NCBI GenBank assembly: GCA_003165315.1
Contig: PLSX01000189.1
Span: 1 to 36,537 of the forward strand
Source: Acidobacteriota bacterium
GTDB taxonomy: Bacteria; Acidobacteriota; Terriglobia; UBA7540
DNA length: 36,537 nucleotides
Direction of reading: 5' to 3'
Part shown: piece after piece, positions 16,323-25,167 of the stretch
Position numbering within the stretch: the stretch's first letter is position 1
How the letters are laid out: each line of letters starts with the position of its first letter
The notes under the pieces: generated by a model
Told to the model about the DNA's origin: nothing
What the model saw: the letters and a program-made list of their open reading frames with translations, nothing else
Databases searched by the model: none
Made by a program: the position numbers and the translations under genes

Positions 16323-17132
16323 CTAGCCCCTTCCCTTTTGCAATCTTACCTGCACGCGCAGCGCCCCGGGCACAGGTTCTTCCGACACGACGTACAGATA
16401 TCCCCCGCCGCAACCGGAATACATGGCTCCAGCATATCGGGACTGGTAATAATTCAAAATGCCCAACAGATCAACACTGATCGCCGGATGTTTGACCGTG
16501 CCGGGAAGAATCGCTTCCCAGCACCGCATACACTCGTTCATGGAAGCTCCCAGCGAACGGGCATCCTGTGCCAATATCGCGGCGAAGCAGTCTTTCCCCG
16601 ATTGGCCCAACCGGCGGATCCATTCGCCATCCAAATTCTTTTCATCAAGGGGACTGTAATGATCGGGCCGCTGGGCAATGGGTAGCAAGTGAATGACCCT
16701 CTCTAGCCAACGCGCGGCGGTGGGGTCATTGCTCGTCTCGATGTGCGCGGGAAAATATCCGCCTTCGCAGTTGAAATCGTAATCCAGTCGGCTGATGCCG
16801 GGAATAATCAGCCCGGCCATGTCTTGCGATCCTGAGGGCTCAGCCTTGCCCTGATTTTCGGCATCGTAGAGGAAGCGCACCAGTTGGCGCGGGGCTTGGC
16901 GGGGCAGTACGCCGCCCCACAATTTGCGGGCCACCTCGCGCGTGCTGGTGGCCATGCCGCTGCGATCCATGCAGCGAAATGTGGGTTCAATTCCCACCAC
17001 CACCATCGACCCTGGCGGCATGGGGTTGTGCTTGGAAACGAATGGCTGGTCAATCCACCCACCGGCAAAAGCCATACGATAAGGAATTTTGCCAATGATG
17101 GAAGTGATGTCATGATGGGAGGTGATGGGCAT
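16323..17132 (-). CDS. GHMP-family sugar kinase-like protein
   Basis: In this 269-residue protein the N-terminal KIPYRMAFAGGWIDQP (15-30) matches the substrate-binding start of GHMP kinases such as heptose-7-phosphate kinase or fucokinase (R-x-x-x-x-GGWxDxP). The middle GMATSTREVARKL (59-71) is in the place of the phosphate loop, and YSGCGGGYLYVVSEEP (238-253) is motif 3. The phosphate loop is diverged from the usual GLGSSSA, so activity is likely but not proven. It is shorter than most GHMP kinases (usually 300 or more). The start ATG has an AGG nine bases upstream. It is followed on the same strand by the tandem nucleotidylyltransferase, giving a kinase-then-nucleotidyltransferase order as in ADP-heptose synthesis. 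It is divergent from the Hsp70-like gene. Confidence 0.72.
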   Translation of the reverse strand: MPITSHHDITSIIGKIPYRMAFAGGWIDQPFVSKHNPMPPGSMVVVGIEPTFRCMDRSGMATSTREVARKLWGGVLPRQAPRQLVRFLYDAENQGKAEPSGSQDMAGLIIPGISRLDYDFNCEGGYFPAHIETSNDPTAARWLERVIHLLPIAQRPDHYSPLDEKNLDGEWIRRLGQSGKDCFAAILAQDARSLGASMNECMRCWEAILPGTVKHPAISVDLLGILNYYQSRYAGAMYSGCGGGYLYVVSEEPVPGALRVQVRLQKGRG

Positions 17133-17317
17133 TCGATTTAACCTGGCGAATTGAAAAGTCTACCTCACACTCGGCCTACATGCTAATGGTGAATTCAAGG
17201 CAGATTCGCGGATTCACTTTGACGCAAGACCTATAAAGTGGGAAAGACTCTCATCCACTTCTGAAATGGACACGTTGTGGGTAAAGGAACTCGGGCAGGT
17301 CATTTGATGGGGGTCTG

Positions 17318-18586
17318 ATGTACGCAGGCATCGATTTTGGTACGAGCAACTCAACGGTTGTGGGAGTTTAGGAGCAAGGGTTGGTGCAAATGTTCGATAT
17401 CGATCCTCTGTTCCATCCTCGTACCATCTTGAGATCCGCTATCTACATCCCCAGCAGCAGAGGGCGGCGTCCTCTGGTAGGGGGAGAAGCCTATCAGCAA
17501 TACCGGCATGACATTGAGGAGGAGGGGGAGGCGACGGGTCGCTTTATGCGCTCGCTAAAATCGCATCTGGGAAGTGATTTGGCCACTTACATCCATAGTA
17601 AGCGCTACACCCTTACCGATCTTATCAGCGTCATGCTGAAAGAGATGAAGCGGAGAGCCGAGGCGCATTTTGGCAGCTCCATCACCAACATTGTCCTGGG
17701 AAGGCCGGTGGTTTTCGTTTCGGATAAGAGAAGCGAGGCGGCACAAAGCCAACTGGAACACGCCGCCCAGCAAGCGGGGTTCAAGCAGATCGTATTTCAG
17801 CTTGAGCCCATCGCGGCAGCCCTGGCGTTTGAGAATACCCTGGGCAGGGGTGAAGAGAAGAGAGTTCTGGTAGGTGATTTGGGTGGCGGCACATCGGATT
17901 TTGCGGTGATGCGCCTGCGTGGAGGCATCTCGCTCAAAGCCGATCGGCGAGCTGACATCATCGCGGTTAGCGGGCTCCCCATCGGAGGGGATACGTTTAC
18001 GGCTCGCCTCGCCTTCTTCAGCATCACTCCTTATTTTGGTTCTGACGATCAAATTCCGAGTTTCATAGATCGCAACAGGAAATTGTCGATGCCCCAGGAT
18101 ATCTTCCACGTTCTCTCTGATCCACAGAGGGTCCATCTGCTGCGAGGCACGGACTATCGTCCCCGCATTGCACAGCTCCGCCTTCATAAAGTGGCCGAGC
18201 TTCTAAAGTACAATGGTGAATTCAAGTTAATCGAAACGGTGGAGGCAGCTAAGTGCGCGCTTTCACGACAGGAAAAGGCTCACATCACATTCGAATACGG
18301 CTACGATAGTTTCGATGTGGTGGTGACGCGGCGGCAATTTGAGAAAGCCATTGCGGAAGAGACAAAAAAGCTGAAGCTGTGTATCGCCGAAGTGGTTGAA
18401 ACGGCAGGTATGACACCGAACCAAATCGATGCTGTGTTCATTACCGGCGGATCATCTCAGGTTCCCGCCATACGCCGAATTTTTGTGGATCAATTCGGTG
18501 AAACAAGGCTTAAGGAAGCAGATGCCTTTACCAGTGTTGGATTCGGCTTGGGACTTACAGCTTCACACCTCTTCCCAACTGCATGA
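17318..18586 (+). pseudogene. Hsp70/YegD-like ATPase gene interrupted by an in-frame amber codon
   Basis: ATG at 17318 (after GGGGGT) opens MYAGIDFGTSNSTVVGV, the phosphate-1 loop of the Hsp70/actin ATPase fold. The next codon is TAG at 17369-17371, and the same frame then runs open to 18586 (422 residues if the TAG is read). The remainder has the phosphate-2 motif (LVGDLGGGTSDFAV), the connecting ITNIVLGRPV segment, and the adenosine motif (FITGGSSQVPAIRRIF). It lacks a full substrate-binding domain, as in YegD-type proteins. A TTG at 17381 could restart translation, but the product would lack the first ATP-binding loop. Since the rest is intact, the stop is recent, a sequencing error, or read through. 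Function of the family: a putative chaperone-like ATPase of unknown client. Confidence 0.82.
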
Positions 18587-18620
18587 ACTGTTCAGAATAA
18601 TTTGCCCGTAATCGTGGGAT

Positions 18621-19313
18621 GTGGCAGGTTTTGGTTTGCGGCCTATGGCAGAAAAAATTTCACCGGAGCAGTTACGGCAACCGCACCTCACATTTGGCCA
18701 AAGGGTCAAGAAGGCAGCGTTTTTCATACTTTTCGGAATCATCCTGGTGATCCCGCGTATCCGGCGTCTGCGGCGCCGGCCTGGAGCATGGGCCTGCACT
18801 CGACTGGGAGTGGCGGCGTGCGGGACTTGGCTGGTGTGGCGGCATACTCACGGCAACGCGGGAGTGGCGTGGATGGTGGCGGGAATCGTCCTGTTTGCCT
18901 TCAGTTTGCTGGTCCATGCCAAGCCTGTGACGAAATCGGTGGACGCTATCGCCAGTGAGTTGGGCGCGCTGATTGTCCTGAATGGAGGAATATTCCGCGA
19001 AATGCCTGATTCCGCCGCGATCCGGCGCACGCAGATATTTGTCCACCCTGAACGGGTGATTGTTCAAGACCTGAGTGAGCGACATTTGCTGGAAATTGCC
19101 CTGGCAAGATTCCGCAGCCTCACGGCGCATCCCGTGGCCAATGGAAACAGAAAAGGGCCGGAGCCCTGGGAAGTGGAAATTGAATGGCTTGGCGAAGCGT
19201 TGTGCACAACTACATTTCGATATGAGGGCGTCTTTGCCGAGCACCTGGCGCTGGTTACCGAATCCACTTTACGGGGCCAATGGAAAAAGTGCTTGCCGGT
19301 CATCCCGCAATGA
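18621..19313 (+). CDS. Hypothetical membrane protein with two N-terminal membrane segments
   Basis: I do not recognise this gene. From GTG at 18621 it encodes 230 residues; an ATG at 18645 (MAEKISPEQL) is an equally good start, and neither has a strong ribosome site. Two hydrophobic segments (KAAFFILFGIILVIP and VAWMVAGIVLFAFSLLVHA) flank an arginine-rich loop. The C-terminal 120 residues are soluble: a DSAAIRRTQIFVHPERVIVQDLSERHLLEIALARF stretch, then EVEIEWLGEALCTTTFRYEGVF, a beta-rich pattern. It follows the Hsp70-like gene by 34 bp and may be co-transcribed with it. An overlapping frame on the other strand lacks such structure. Confidence 0.6.
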   Translation: MAGFGLRPMAEKISPEQLRQPHLTFGQRVKKAAFFILFGIILVIPRIRRLRRRPGAWACTRLGVAACGTWLVWRHTHGNAGVAWMVAGIVLFAFSLLVHAKPVTKSVDAIASELGALIVLNGGIFREMPDSAAIRRTQIFVHPERVIVQDLSERHLLEIALARFRSLTAHPVANGNRKGPEPWEVEIEWLGEALCTTTFRYEGVFAEHLALVTESTLRGQWKKCLPVIPQ

Positions 19314-19469
19314 ACATGGATGAAAAGAATGGGCAGGAATAGAGGCTGAGCGGCAATAACATCCAATTCAACCGAAGCAACAAATTGAAACATGTATTTG
19401 GAGAACGCGCGGCATTCATTGTTCTGACTCTTGTCTTGTCTATCCTGTGTATCCATCTAGGAATCCGCC

Positions 19470-20183
19470 ATGCACCCAGTCGCCAAGATTCTTCAACTCG
19501 CGCGATACCCGGTAAAGTCGATGCGTGGTGAGAGTCTGCCTGCCACAAGATTGACGTTGCAAGGTGTGCCGGAAGACCGGCGCTACGCGTTTGTGCAGGC
19601 GGGTTCACGCAGCGCCTTTCCCTGGCTGACAGCCCGCCAGATGCCGGAACTCTTGCGTTACATTCCTGCCGTTGAGGTGGAAAAATCTGGGGAAGTCGTG
19701 GTGGCGGTTACCGCTCCAAGTGGAGAAACGCTGCCGATCGACAGTGATGAACTCCGCCTTGAAATCGAGTCGCGCTCCGGTCGAGCCCTCTTTTTGCTGC
19801 ACGACGGCCGGGGGTCTTACGATGCCGCGCCGATCTCCCTCATCAGCCGGCAGACGGTGGCCCGCATCGCGAAGGAAAGCGAAACTGAGGAGAACCCCTG
19901 GCGCTACCGCCCCAACCTGTTGGTTGACCTGCAAGAGGGTGGAGAGTTTGAGGAATTAAATTGGGTTGGTCGAGTTCTGCGGGTGGGGGACGTGGCGAGA
20001 GTTGCCATCACCCAGGCCGATCAGCGTTGCGTGATGACGACGCTCGATCCGGAGAGCACAGATTCGAGCCCCAGCGTTCTGCGCTGTATCGTGAAGAATC
20101 ACGCACAATGCGCCGGAGTGTATGGAACCGTCCTCACCCCCGGAGAAGTCCGCACCGGCGACCCGATTTGGCTGGAAAGCTGA
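19470..20183 (+). CDS. MOSC-domain protein with N-terminal MOSC beta-barrel
   Basis: In this 237-residue protein the N-terminal MOSC_N-type beta barrel begins ILQLARYPVKSMRGESLPATRLTLQGVPEDRRYAFV, with the family's YPVKS and GDR-like element. The C-terminal MOSC part has RYRPNLLVD, then DQRCVMTTLDPES with the conserved cysteine thought to carry sulfur or bind the molybdenum cofactor, and GVYGTVLTPGEVRTGD. MOSC proteins act in molybdenum cofactor sulfuration or as Mo reductases for N-hydroxylated compounds (YcbX-like). The ATG has AGGA eight bases upstream. No molybdenum genes are adjacent, so the exact role is open. Confidence 0.88.
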   Translation: MHPVAKILQLARYPVKSMRGESLPATRLTLQGVPEDRRYAFVQAGSRSAFPWLTARQMPELLRYIPAVEVEKSGEVVVAVTAPSGETLPIDSDELRLEIESRSGRALFLLHDGRGSYDAAPISLISRQTVARIAKESETEENPWRYRPNLLVDLQEGGEFEELNWVGRVLRVGDVARVAITQADQRCVMTTLDPESTDSSPSVLRCIVKNHAQCAGVYGTVLTPGEVRTGDPIWLES

Positions 20184-20327
20184 TTGTCTTGGCCGCCGGG
20201 GAGGGAATTACACCCTGCCAATGTTAAATTACGTCGCGACCCACCTATTTGAGGGCGCAAATCCTTGAGCCGCTCCCCTCCGGATGCTATGCTGGTGGCT
20301 TCTCATCGTCTTTTCGTGAGGTCCCCA

Positions 20328-21314
20328 ATGCAGCTCAAGAAACTTGGTCACAGTCCCCTGAACGTCTCAGCCATAGGGCTGGGATGCATGGGGATGTCCG
20401 AATTTTATGGTCCCCAGCAGGAAGAAGAATCTATTTCCACGATCCACCGCGCCATCGACCTCGGCATCAACTTCCTTGACACTGCTGACGTTTATGGTCG
20501 CGGCGATAATGAGGAACTGGTAGGCCTCGCCTTGCGAGGGCGGCGCGATCAGGTGGTGCTGGCCACGAAATTCGGAAATATGCGCGACGAGGAGGGCCGC
20601 TTTACCGGCATTAATGGCCGCCCCGAGTATGTGCGCCAGGCCTGCGAAATGAGCCTTCGCCGCTTGCAGATTGATACCATCGACCTTTATTACCAGCACC
20701 GTGTTGACCGCACTGTGCCCATTGAGGAGACCGTCGGCGCCATGTCGCGGCTGGTGGAAGAGGGCAAAGTCCGTTACCTGGGACTTTCCGAAGCCGCGCC
20801 CGCCACTCTCCGCCGCGGCCACAGCACACATCCCATCAGCGCCCTGCAAACGGAGTACTCGCTGTGGTCGCGAGACCCCGAGGAGCAGATCCTTCCGGTT
20901 TGCAAGGAGTTGGGAATCACCTTTGTGGCATACAGCCCTCTGGGCCGCGGCTTTCTGACGGGCCGGTTCAAGCGTTTCGAAGATTTGGGGCCGGATGATT
21001 GGCGCCGACACAGCCCGCGTTTTCAGGGTGAGAATTTTGAACGCAACCTCGAATTGGTAAGGCGCGTTGAGCAGATCGCCGCTAAAAAGGGCGCAAAACC
21101 GTCCCAACTGGCGCTGGCTTGGGTCATGGCAAAGAGCGAAGGGGTTGTGCCCATCCCCGGCACTGCCAATCGGGCGCACCTTGAAGAGAATGTGGAGGCT
21201 CTTGAACTTGAGCTGACCCCAAAGGATCTGGCGCAACTTGACGAGGCCGCGCCGATTGGCGCCGCCGCCGGGGATCGCTACGTGGAAGCGGGGATGAAAT
21301 TCGTTAATGGCTGA
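20328..21314 (+). CDS. Aldo/keto reductase
   Basis: The protein has 328 residues from ATG 20328, which has GAGGT seven bases upstream; the frame extends 63 bases further but without a ribosome site. The catalytic tetrad of the AKR family is present: Asp51 and Tyr56 ([10 protein letters not shown]), Lys81 (LATKFGN) and His124 (YYQHRVD). The NADPH end [32 protein letters not shown] is also intact. It is closest in appearance to the AKR13-like reductases of bacteria and plants (MGMSEFYGP near the N-terminus). The substrate is probably an aldehyde or quinone-type carbonyl. An inverted repeat follows at 21362-21399. Confidence 0.93.
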   Translation: MQLKKLGHSPLNVSAIGLGCMGMSEFYGPQQEEESISTIHRAIDLGINFLDTADVYGRGDNEELVGLALRGRRDQVVLATKFGNMRDEEGRFTGINGRPEYVRQACEMSLRRLQIDTIDLYYQHRVDRTVPIEETVGAMSRLVEEGKVRYLGLSEAAPATLRRGHSTHPISALQTEYSLWSRDPEEQILPVCKELGITFVAYSPLGRGFLTGRFKRFEDLGPDDWRRHSPRFQGENFERNLELVRRVEQIAAKKGAKPSQLALAWVMAKSEGVVPIPGTANRAHLEENVEALELELTPKDLAQLDEAAPIGAAAGDRYVEAGMKFVNG

Positions 21315-21361
21315 GGCCGACCGAAATAACTCGCCGGATTCTTACGCAATTGGTTGCCTTG

Positions 21362-21399
21362 TCAAGGTTTGATTTCAAGCTCTCATTCGTAAACCTTGA
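21362..21399. promoter_or_regulatory. 9-bp inverted repeat between aldo/keto reductase and sthA
   Basis: Perfect arms TCAAGGTTT (21362-21370) and AAACCTTGA (21391-21399) are separated by 20 bp and lie 73 bp before the sthA start. It is not followed by a T-run, so it is a poor terminator; an operator or an RNA hairpin in the sthA leader is possible. Confidence 0.4.
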
Positions 21400-21471
21400 A
21401 TTTGCTCTATAACTTCATTACAGCGGTATTCGCGGCCGTCACGTCGCGGGAAATTCTCATGAGGAGTGGCA

Positions 21472-22875
21472 ATGGCGGAATTCGACTATGACATGCTGGT
21501 GATCGGATCGGGGCCGGCAGGCCAGCGGGCGGCAATTCAATCGGTGAAGCTTGGCAAGCGTACAGCTCTGATTGAGCGTAAGGGCGTGCTGGGCGGAGTC
21601 TGCACGAATACGGGGACTATTCCCAGTAAAACCCTGCGCGAAGCGGTCATTTATCTTTCCGGCTATCGCCTGCGTAGCATTTATGGCGAGTCTTACACGG
21701 TTAAGCAGAACATTACGATGGAAGATCTGCTTTTCCGCACCGAATATGTAATCCGGCATGAAATCGACGTCACACGCTACCAGTTGCAGCGAAACGGCGT
21801 GGAGATGATCAATGCCGAGGCGTCGTTCGAGGATGCCCACACGCTGCATCTGAAAATGGTGGATCATGTCGGCGAGCGTAGGGTGACCGCTGCCAACATC
21901 CTCATATCCACCGGCACCGAAGCCACTCGCGACCCTAAGATCCCCTTCGATGGCCAGAACATTTTCGTCAGCGACGATATCCTGACGCTCAAAAAATTGC
22001 CGCGCACGCTGGCGGTGATTGGCGCCGGGGTGATAGGCTGCGAATACGCCAGTATCTTCTCCGCCTTGGGCGTCCGCGTCACCCTGGTTGACCGCGCGCG
22101 CCGCCTTCTGCCCTTTGTCGACGCGGAAGTTGTGGGGGCGCTCGATTACCACCTGCGCCAGAACCGCATGACGCTGAGATTCAACGAGGTGGTGAGCGGA
22201 ATTGAGCTGGTTCAGAATGGAACAGAGCCAAGGGTAAAAATAAATCTGGCAAGCGGCAAGGAACTCGTTGCAGAAAAGGCTTTGTACAGCATTGGACGCA
22301 CCGGGGCCACCAACAAACTGAATCTGGAGGCGGCTGGACTAAAGGCCGACGAAAGAGGCCGCCTGAAAGTGAATGAGCATTACCAGACAGAAGTTCCCCA
22401 CGTTTACGCCGCGGGCGACGTCATAGGCTTCCCCAGCTTGGCCTCGACTTCCCTTGAACAAGGGCGCCTGGCAGCATGCCATGCTTTTGAGGTTGAAGCC
22501 AAAAGCACCCCCGAGCTGTTTCCCTATGGAATTTACACGATTCCGGAGATTTCCTACGTGGGAAAGAACGAGGAAGAATTGACCGCCGCGAACGTCCCCT
22601 ATGAGATGGGCCGGGCCAGCTACAAGGAAATCGCACGTGGCCAGATCATCGGCGACAACATTGGAATGCTGAAGATTCTCTTTCACTTGGAGACGCGCGA
22701 GGTCCTTGGCGTCCACATCATCGGCGAAAGCGCCAGCGAGCTGATCCATATCGGGCAGGCAGTGATGAGCCTGGGCGGAAAAGTGGATTATTTTGTGAAT
22801 ACCGTCTTCAATTATCCCACCCTCGCGGAATGCTACAAGAACGCGGCATTCAATGGCGTCAATCGGCTGGCGTAG
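21472..22875 (+). CDS. sthA: Soluble pyridine nucleotide transhydrogenase (Si-specific)
   Basis: This flavoprotein transfers hydride between NADPH and NAD+ in the cytoplasm. It has 467 residues from ATG 21472, with GAGGAG five bases upstream (a GTG six bases earlier is ignored). FAD motif IGSGPAG is at residues 11-17 and a second Rossmann motif AVIGAGVIGCEY lies in the middle. The N-terminal GGVCTNTGTIPSK has Cys44 but Thr49 in place of the second redox cysteine of lipoamide dehydrogenase. The C-terminal FNYPTLAECYKNAAFNGVNRL replaces the lipoamide HPT-E dyad with NYPT. Both are marks of SthA and separate it from the dehydrogenases. Confidence 0.93.
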   Translation: MAEFDYDMLVIGSGPAGQRAAIQSVKLGKRTALIERKGVLGGVCTNTGTIPSKTLREAVIYLSGYRLRSIYGESYTVKQNITMEDLLFRTEYVIRHEIDVTRYQLQRNGVEMINAEASFEDAHTLHLKMVDHVGERRVTAANILISTGTEATRDPKIPFDGQNIFVSDDILTLKKLPRTLAVIGAGVIGCEYASIFSALGVRVTLVDRARRLLPFVDAEVVGALDYHLRQNRMTLRFNEVVSGIELVQNGTEPRVKINLASGKELVAEKALYSIGRTGATNKLNLEAAGLKADERGRLKVNEHYQTEVPHVYAAGDVIGFPSLASTSLEQGRLAACHAFEVEAKSTPELFPYGIYTIPEISYVGKNEEELTAANVPYEMGRASYKEIARGQIIGDNIGMLKILFHLETREVLGVHIIGESASELIHIGQAVMSLGGKVDYFVNTVFNYPTLAECYKNAAFNGVNRLA

Positions 22876-22944
22876 CCAATTTTGGATTTGCGATTTTTGA
22901 TTCTAAATGCCGCGCATACTGATGTTGCTGCTCGCGCTGAGGGT

Positions 22945-23438
22945 TTAGTCGTTCTTGAACGGCCTGCCTGCTGAAGATCCACCTTTATCTCTTCCGAGTC
23001 TGAAGCTGACGGTGACCGTTGTTCTGATGCGAACAGGTTTGCCATTTAGTAGGATGGGCTCATAGCGCCACTGCTCCACTGCGTCGGCAGCGGCGCCAGC
23101 AAGTAAGGGCGAGCCTGTGTTACTCGCAGCATTTCGATCCTGCCAGTTTTTCCGATTACGACGTCAAGGTCGACATCGCCTTCGACGCCCGCTTTCATCG
23201 CTTTTTCCGGGTATTTTGGTCGCACCAGCTTGACAGGCTGCTTACCCTCAAGGTTAGCCACTGCGATAACCCCGGGAATACGCCCTTTGGGGGGCTCCGG
23301 AAGCTTTCCCGGAGCGCCAAACGCTTTGCAGATGAAACAACTAAGAAAAAGCACGAACAGAGTAATTGTTAACTGGTCGCCGTTTGTACGCCAGGGCCTC
23401 CAAATCTGATACCCCGGGTTGCTTTTCATTTTTGACAT
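22945..23438 (-). pseudogene. TonB C-terminal-domain protein, frameshifted
   Basis: Starting at ATG 23438 (a TTG at 23444 is also possible), the protein has a short membrane or signal segment (LTITLFVLFLSCFICKAFG). A TonB_C-like domain with PVKLVRPKYPEKAMKAGVEGDVDLDVVIGKTGRIEMLRVTQ follows. The frame then runs into a short nonsense tail ending at 23046. Adding one base in the GG at 23114-23115 (minus strand CAGGCTC read as CAGGGCTC) restores GSPLLAGAAADAVEQWRYEPILLNGKPVRIRTTVTVSF to a stop at 22945-22947. That is the conserved end of the domain, so a 1-base deletion or a sequencing error in a G-run is the simplest reading. The role is probably an energy-transducing or secreted TonB-like protein. 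Confidence 0.8.
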
Positions 23439-23484
23439 CGACAAATCCCAGAACTTGAACCACCACTGCCAAGAAACTCAGCCA

Positions 23485-24654
23485 TTACTTATACGCCAGC
23501 AATCCCGTCACGCGTTCGCCAATGATGAGGGTGTGGATGTTATGCGTGCCCTCGTAGGTGAACACCGATTCCAGGTTGCACATGTGGCGGAAGATGGGGT
23601 ACTCATCCGCGACGCCGTTCGCGCCCAGAATGTCGCGGGCGGCGCGGGCCACGTCCAGCGCCATCTTCACATTGTTTCGCTTCAGCATGGAAACGTGGGC
23701 GAAGTCAGCGCGGCCCTGGTCCTTCATTCTTCCCACCTGAATGGCCAGCAATTGCGCCTTGGTGATTTCCGTAATCATGTCGGCGAATTTCGCCTGCACA
23801 AGCTGGTGAGTAGCAATCGGCTTTTCGTCAAATTGTTTGCGCGCCTTGGCATATTCCAGCGACTCGTTGTAACACGCCATGGCGGCCCCGATGGCGCCCC
23901 AGCCAATGCCGAAGCGCGCCTGCGTAAGGCAGCTGAGCGGCGCTTTCATCCCTTGCGCCTTGGGAAGCATATTGCGCGAGGGCACGCGCACGTCCTGTAA
24001 AGCCAGAGTTGAAGTCACAGAAGCGCGAAGCGACATCTTGCCTTTAATGTCCTTGGCGGAGTAGCCCGGCGTGCCCTTTTCCACCAGGAAGCCGCGAACA
24101 CCCTCGTCCGTGCGCGCCCACACGATGGCCACGTCGGCGATGGTTCCTGAAGTGATCCAGGCTTTCTCTCCGTTCAAAATGTAATCGTCGCCGTCTTTGA
24201 CGCCGCGCGTGCGCATTCCGGCAGGGTTTGAGCCAAAATCCGGCTCCGTCAGCCCAAAGCAGCCGAGGGCCTTGCCCTGTTGCAAAGCGGGCAGCCATCG
24301 CTCCTTTTGCTCTTCGGAACCGTACTCGTTGATGGGGTACATCACCAGCGCGCCCTGCACGCTAACAAAGCTGCGCAAGCCACTGTCGCCGCGCTCCAAC
24401 TCTTGCATGATCAGGCCATACTGCACGTTTGACATGCCAGCGCATCCATAGCCTTCCATATTGGCGCCGTAAAATCCCAATTCCGCCATCAGAGGAACCA
24501 GGTGCAGGGGAAACTTGCCTTCCCGGTTCCACTCCTCGATGTGGGGGATAATTTCGTTCTCCACAAACTCCCGCACCATTTGGCGCACGAGCTTTTCATC
24601 ATCGCTCAGCAGGGAATCGATCTCCAGGTAATCCACTCCGCGAAATGCAAACAT
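23485..24654 (-). CDS. Acyl-CoA dehydrogenase, glutaryl-CoA dehydrogenase type
   Basis: This 389-residue FAD enzyme has the full acyl-CoA dehydrogenase fold. The catalytic base is Glu368 in YEGTHNIHTL, the position used by glutaryl-CoA dehydrogenase. Arg94 in LRSFVSVQGALVMYPI matches the arginine that holds the distal carboxylate of glutaryl-CoA, and the motif around it is of the GCDH type. The flavin segments CFGLTEPDFGSNPAG and WITSG are present. This points to oxidative decarboxylation of glutaryl-CoA to crotonyl-CoA, in lysine and aromatic breakdown; related acyl-CoAs remain possible. GAGGAGG lies four bases before the ATG. The C-terminal end of the gene lies 46 bp from the frameshifted TonB-like gene. 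Confidence 0.9.
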   Translation of the reverse strand: MFAFRGVDYLEIDSLLSDDEKLVRQMVREFVENEIIPHIEEWNREGKFPLHLVPLMAELGFYGANMEGYGCAGMSNVQYGLIMQELERGDSGLRSFVSVQGALVMYPINEYGSEEQKERWLPALQQGKALGCFGLTEPDFGSNPAGMRTRGVKDGDDYILNGEKAWITSGTIADVAIVWARTDEGVRGFLVEKGTPGYSAKDIKGKMSLRASVTSTLALQDVRVPSRNMLPKAQGMKAPLSCLTQARFGIGWGAIGAAMACYNESLEYAKARKQFDEKPIATHQLVQAKFADMITEITKAQLLAIQVGRMKDQGRADFAHVSMLKRNNVKMALDVARAARDILGANGVADEYPIFRHMCNLESVFTYEGTHNIHTLIIGERVTGLLAYK

Positions 24655-24677
24655 AGGTCCTCCTCACGGTGGCGGCA

Positions 24678-24900
24678 TCAGGGTGCATCCGCCGCGCCAG
24701 ATAATCCGCGAATCTTGCTAGGGATCCGGTGAATGGGTGCAAGCCATTCCTCCAATGTCAATTCCGTCGTGTCCAACACCAGATCCGCAAAAGCCTTCGT
24801 TGGTTCCACATACCGCCGATGCCCGGGGCGGATGGAGTCCCCGTATTGCGCCACCTTCAACTCCGATGATGAATAGTTTGCGAAGGGTTCTTGAGGACAT
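24678..24900 (-). pseudogene. Uridine kinase (Udk) deletion remnant
   Basis: One frame holds the end of a uridine kinase: QYGDSIRPGHRRYVEPTKAFADLVLD, the family's conserved C-terminal block (compare RPMH...EPTKRYADLIV). The other frame holds what looks like the start, ATG 24900, SSRTLRKLFIIGVEGG, where a P-loop GGSGSGKT should follow. The P-loop and catalytic core are missing. The simplest reading is an internal deletion of roughly 400-500 bp that joined start and end out of frame. The start match is short and could be chance; the C-terminal match is stronger. The gap to 25168 holds no other gene. Confidence 0.55.
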
Positions 24901-25167
24901 GGCGGTTTGCCAGAGTGTGACGGCGCGGAAGTTGCCGCCACGGCCGTCCCGGCGAGCCGGGATTGCCAAGCCAGCATTCTAGTGGTCCCCTGAGGGCGGG
25001 TCAAGCAGCCAAAACAGCCAAAAACAGAGCCTGCCAAAACGCAGTCAAATTGGCGCAGATCCGATCTGCTTGACTCTCACGGATTGAGACGCTATCTTCT
25101 CAGGCAACATGCAGGTGATATCGCCCTCCAAATAAGTGAGGGAGGGAGCCCCCAAGGCGGTTGCACA

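Noticed and set aside
17281..17317. TTGACG-like -35 in the kinase/Hsp70 divergent gap (near 17219)
   Set aside because: The only nearby TATAAA is seven bases away, far too close to make a promoter.
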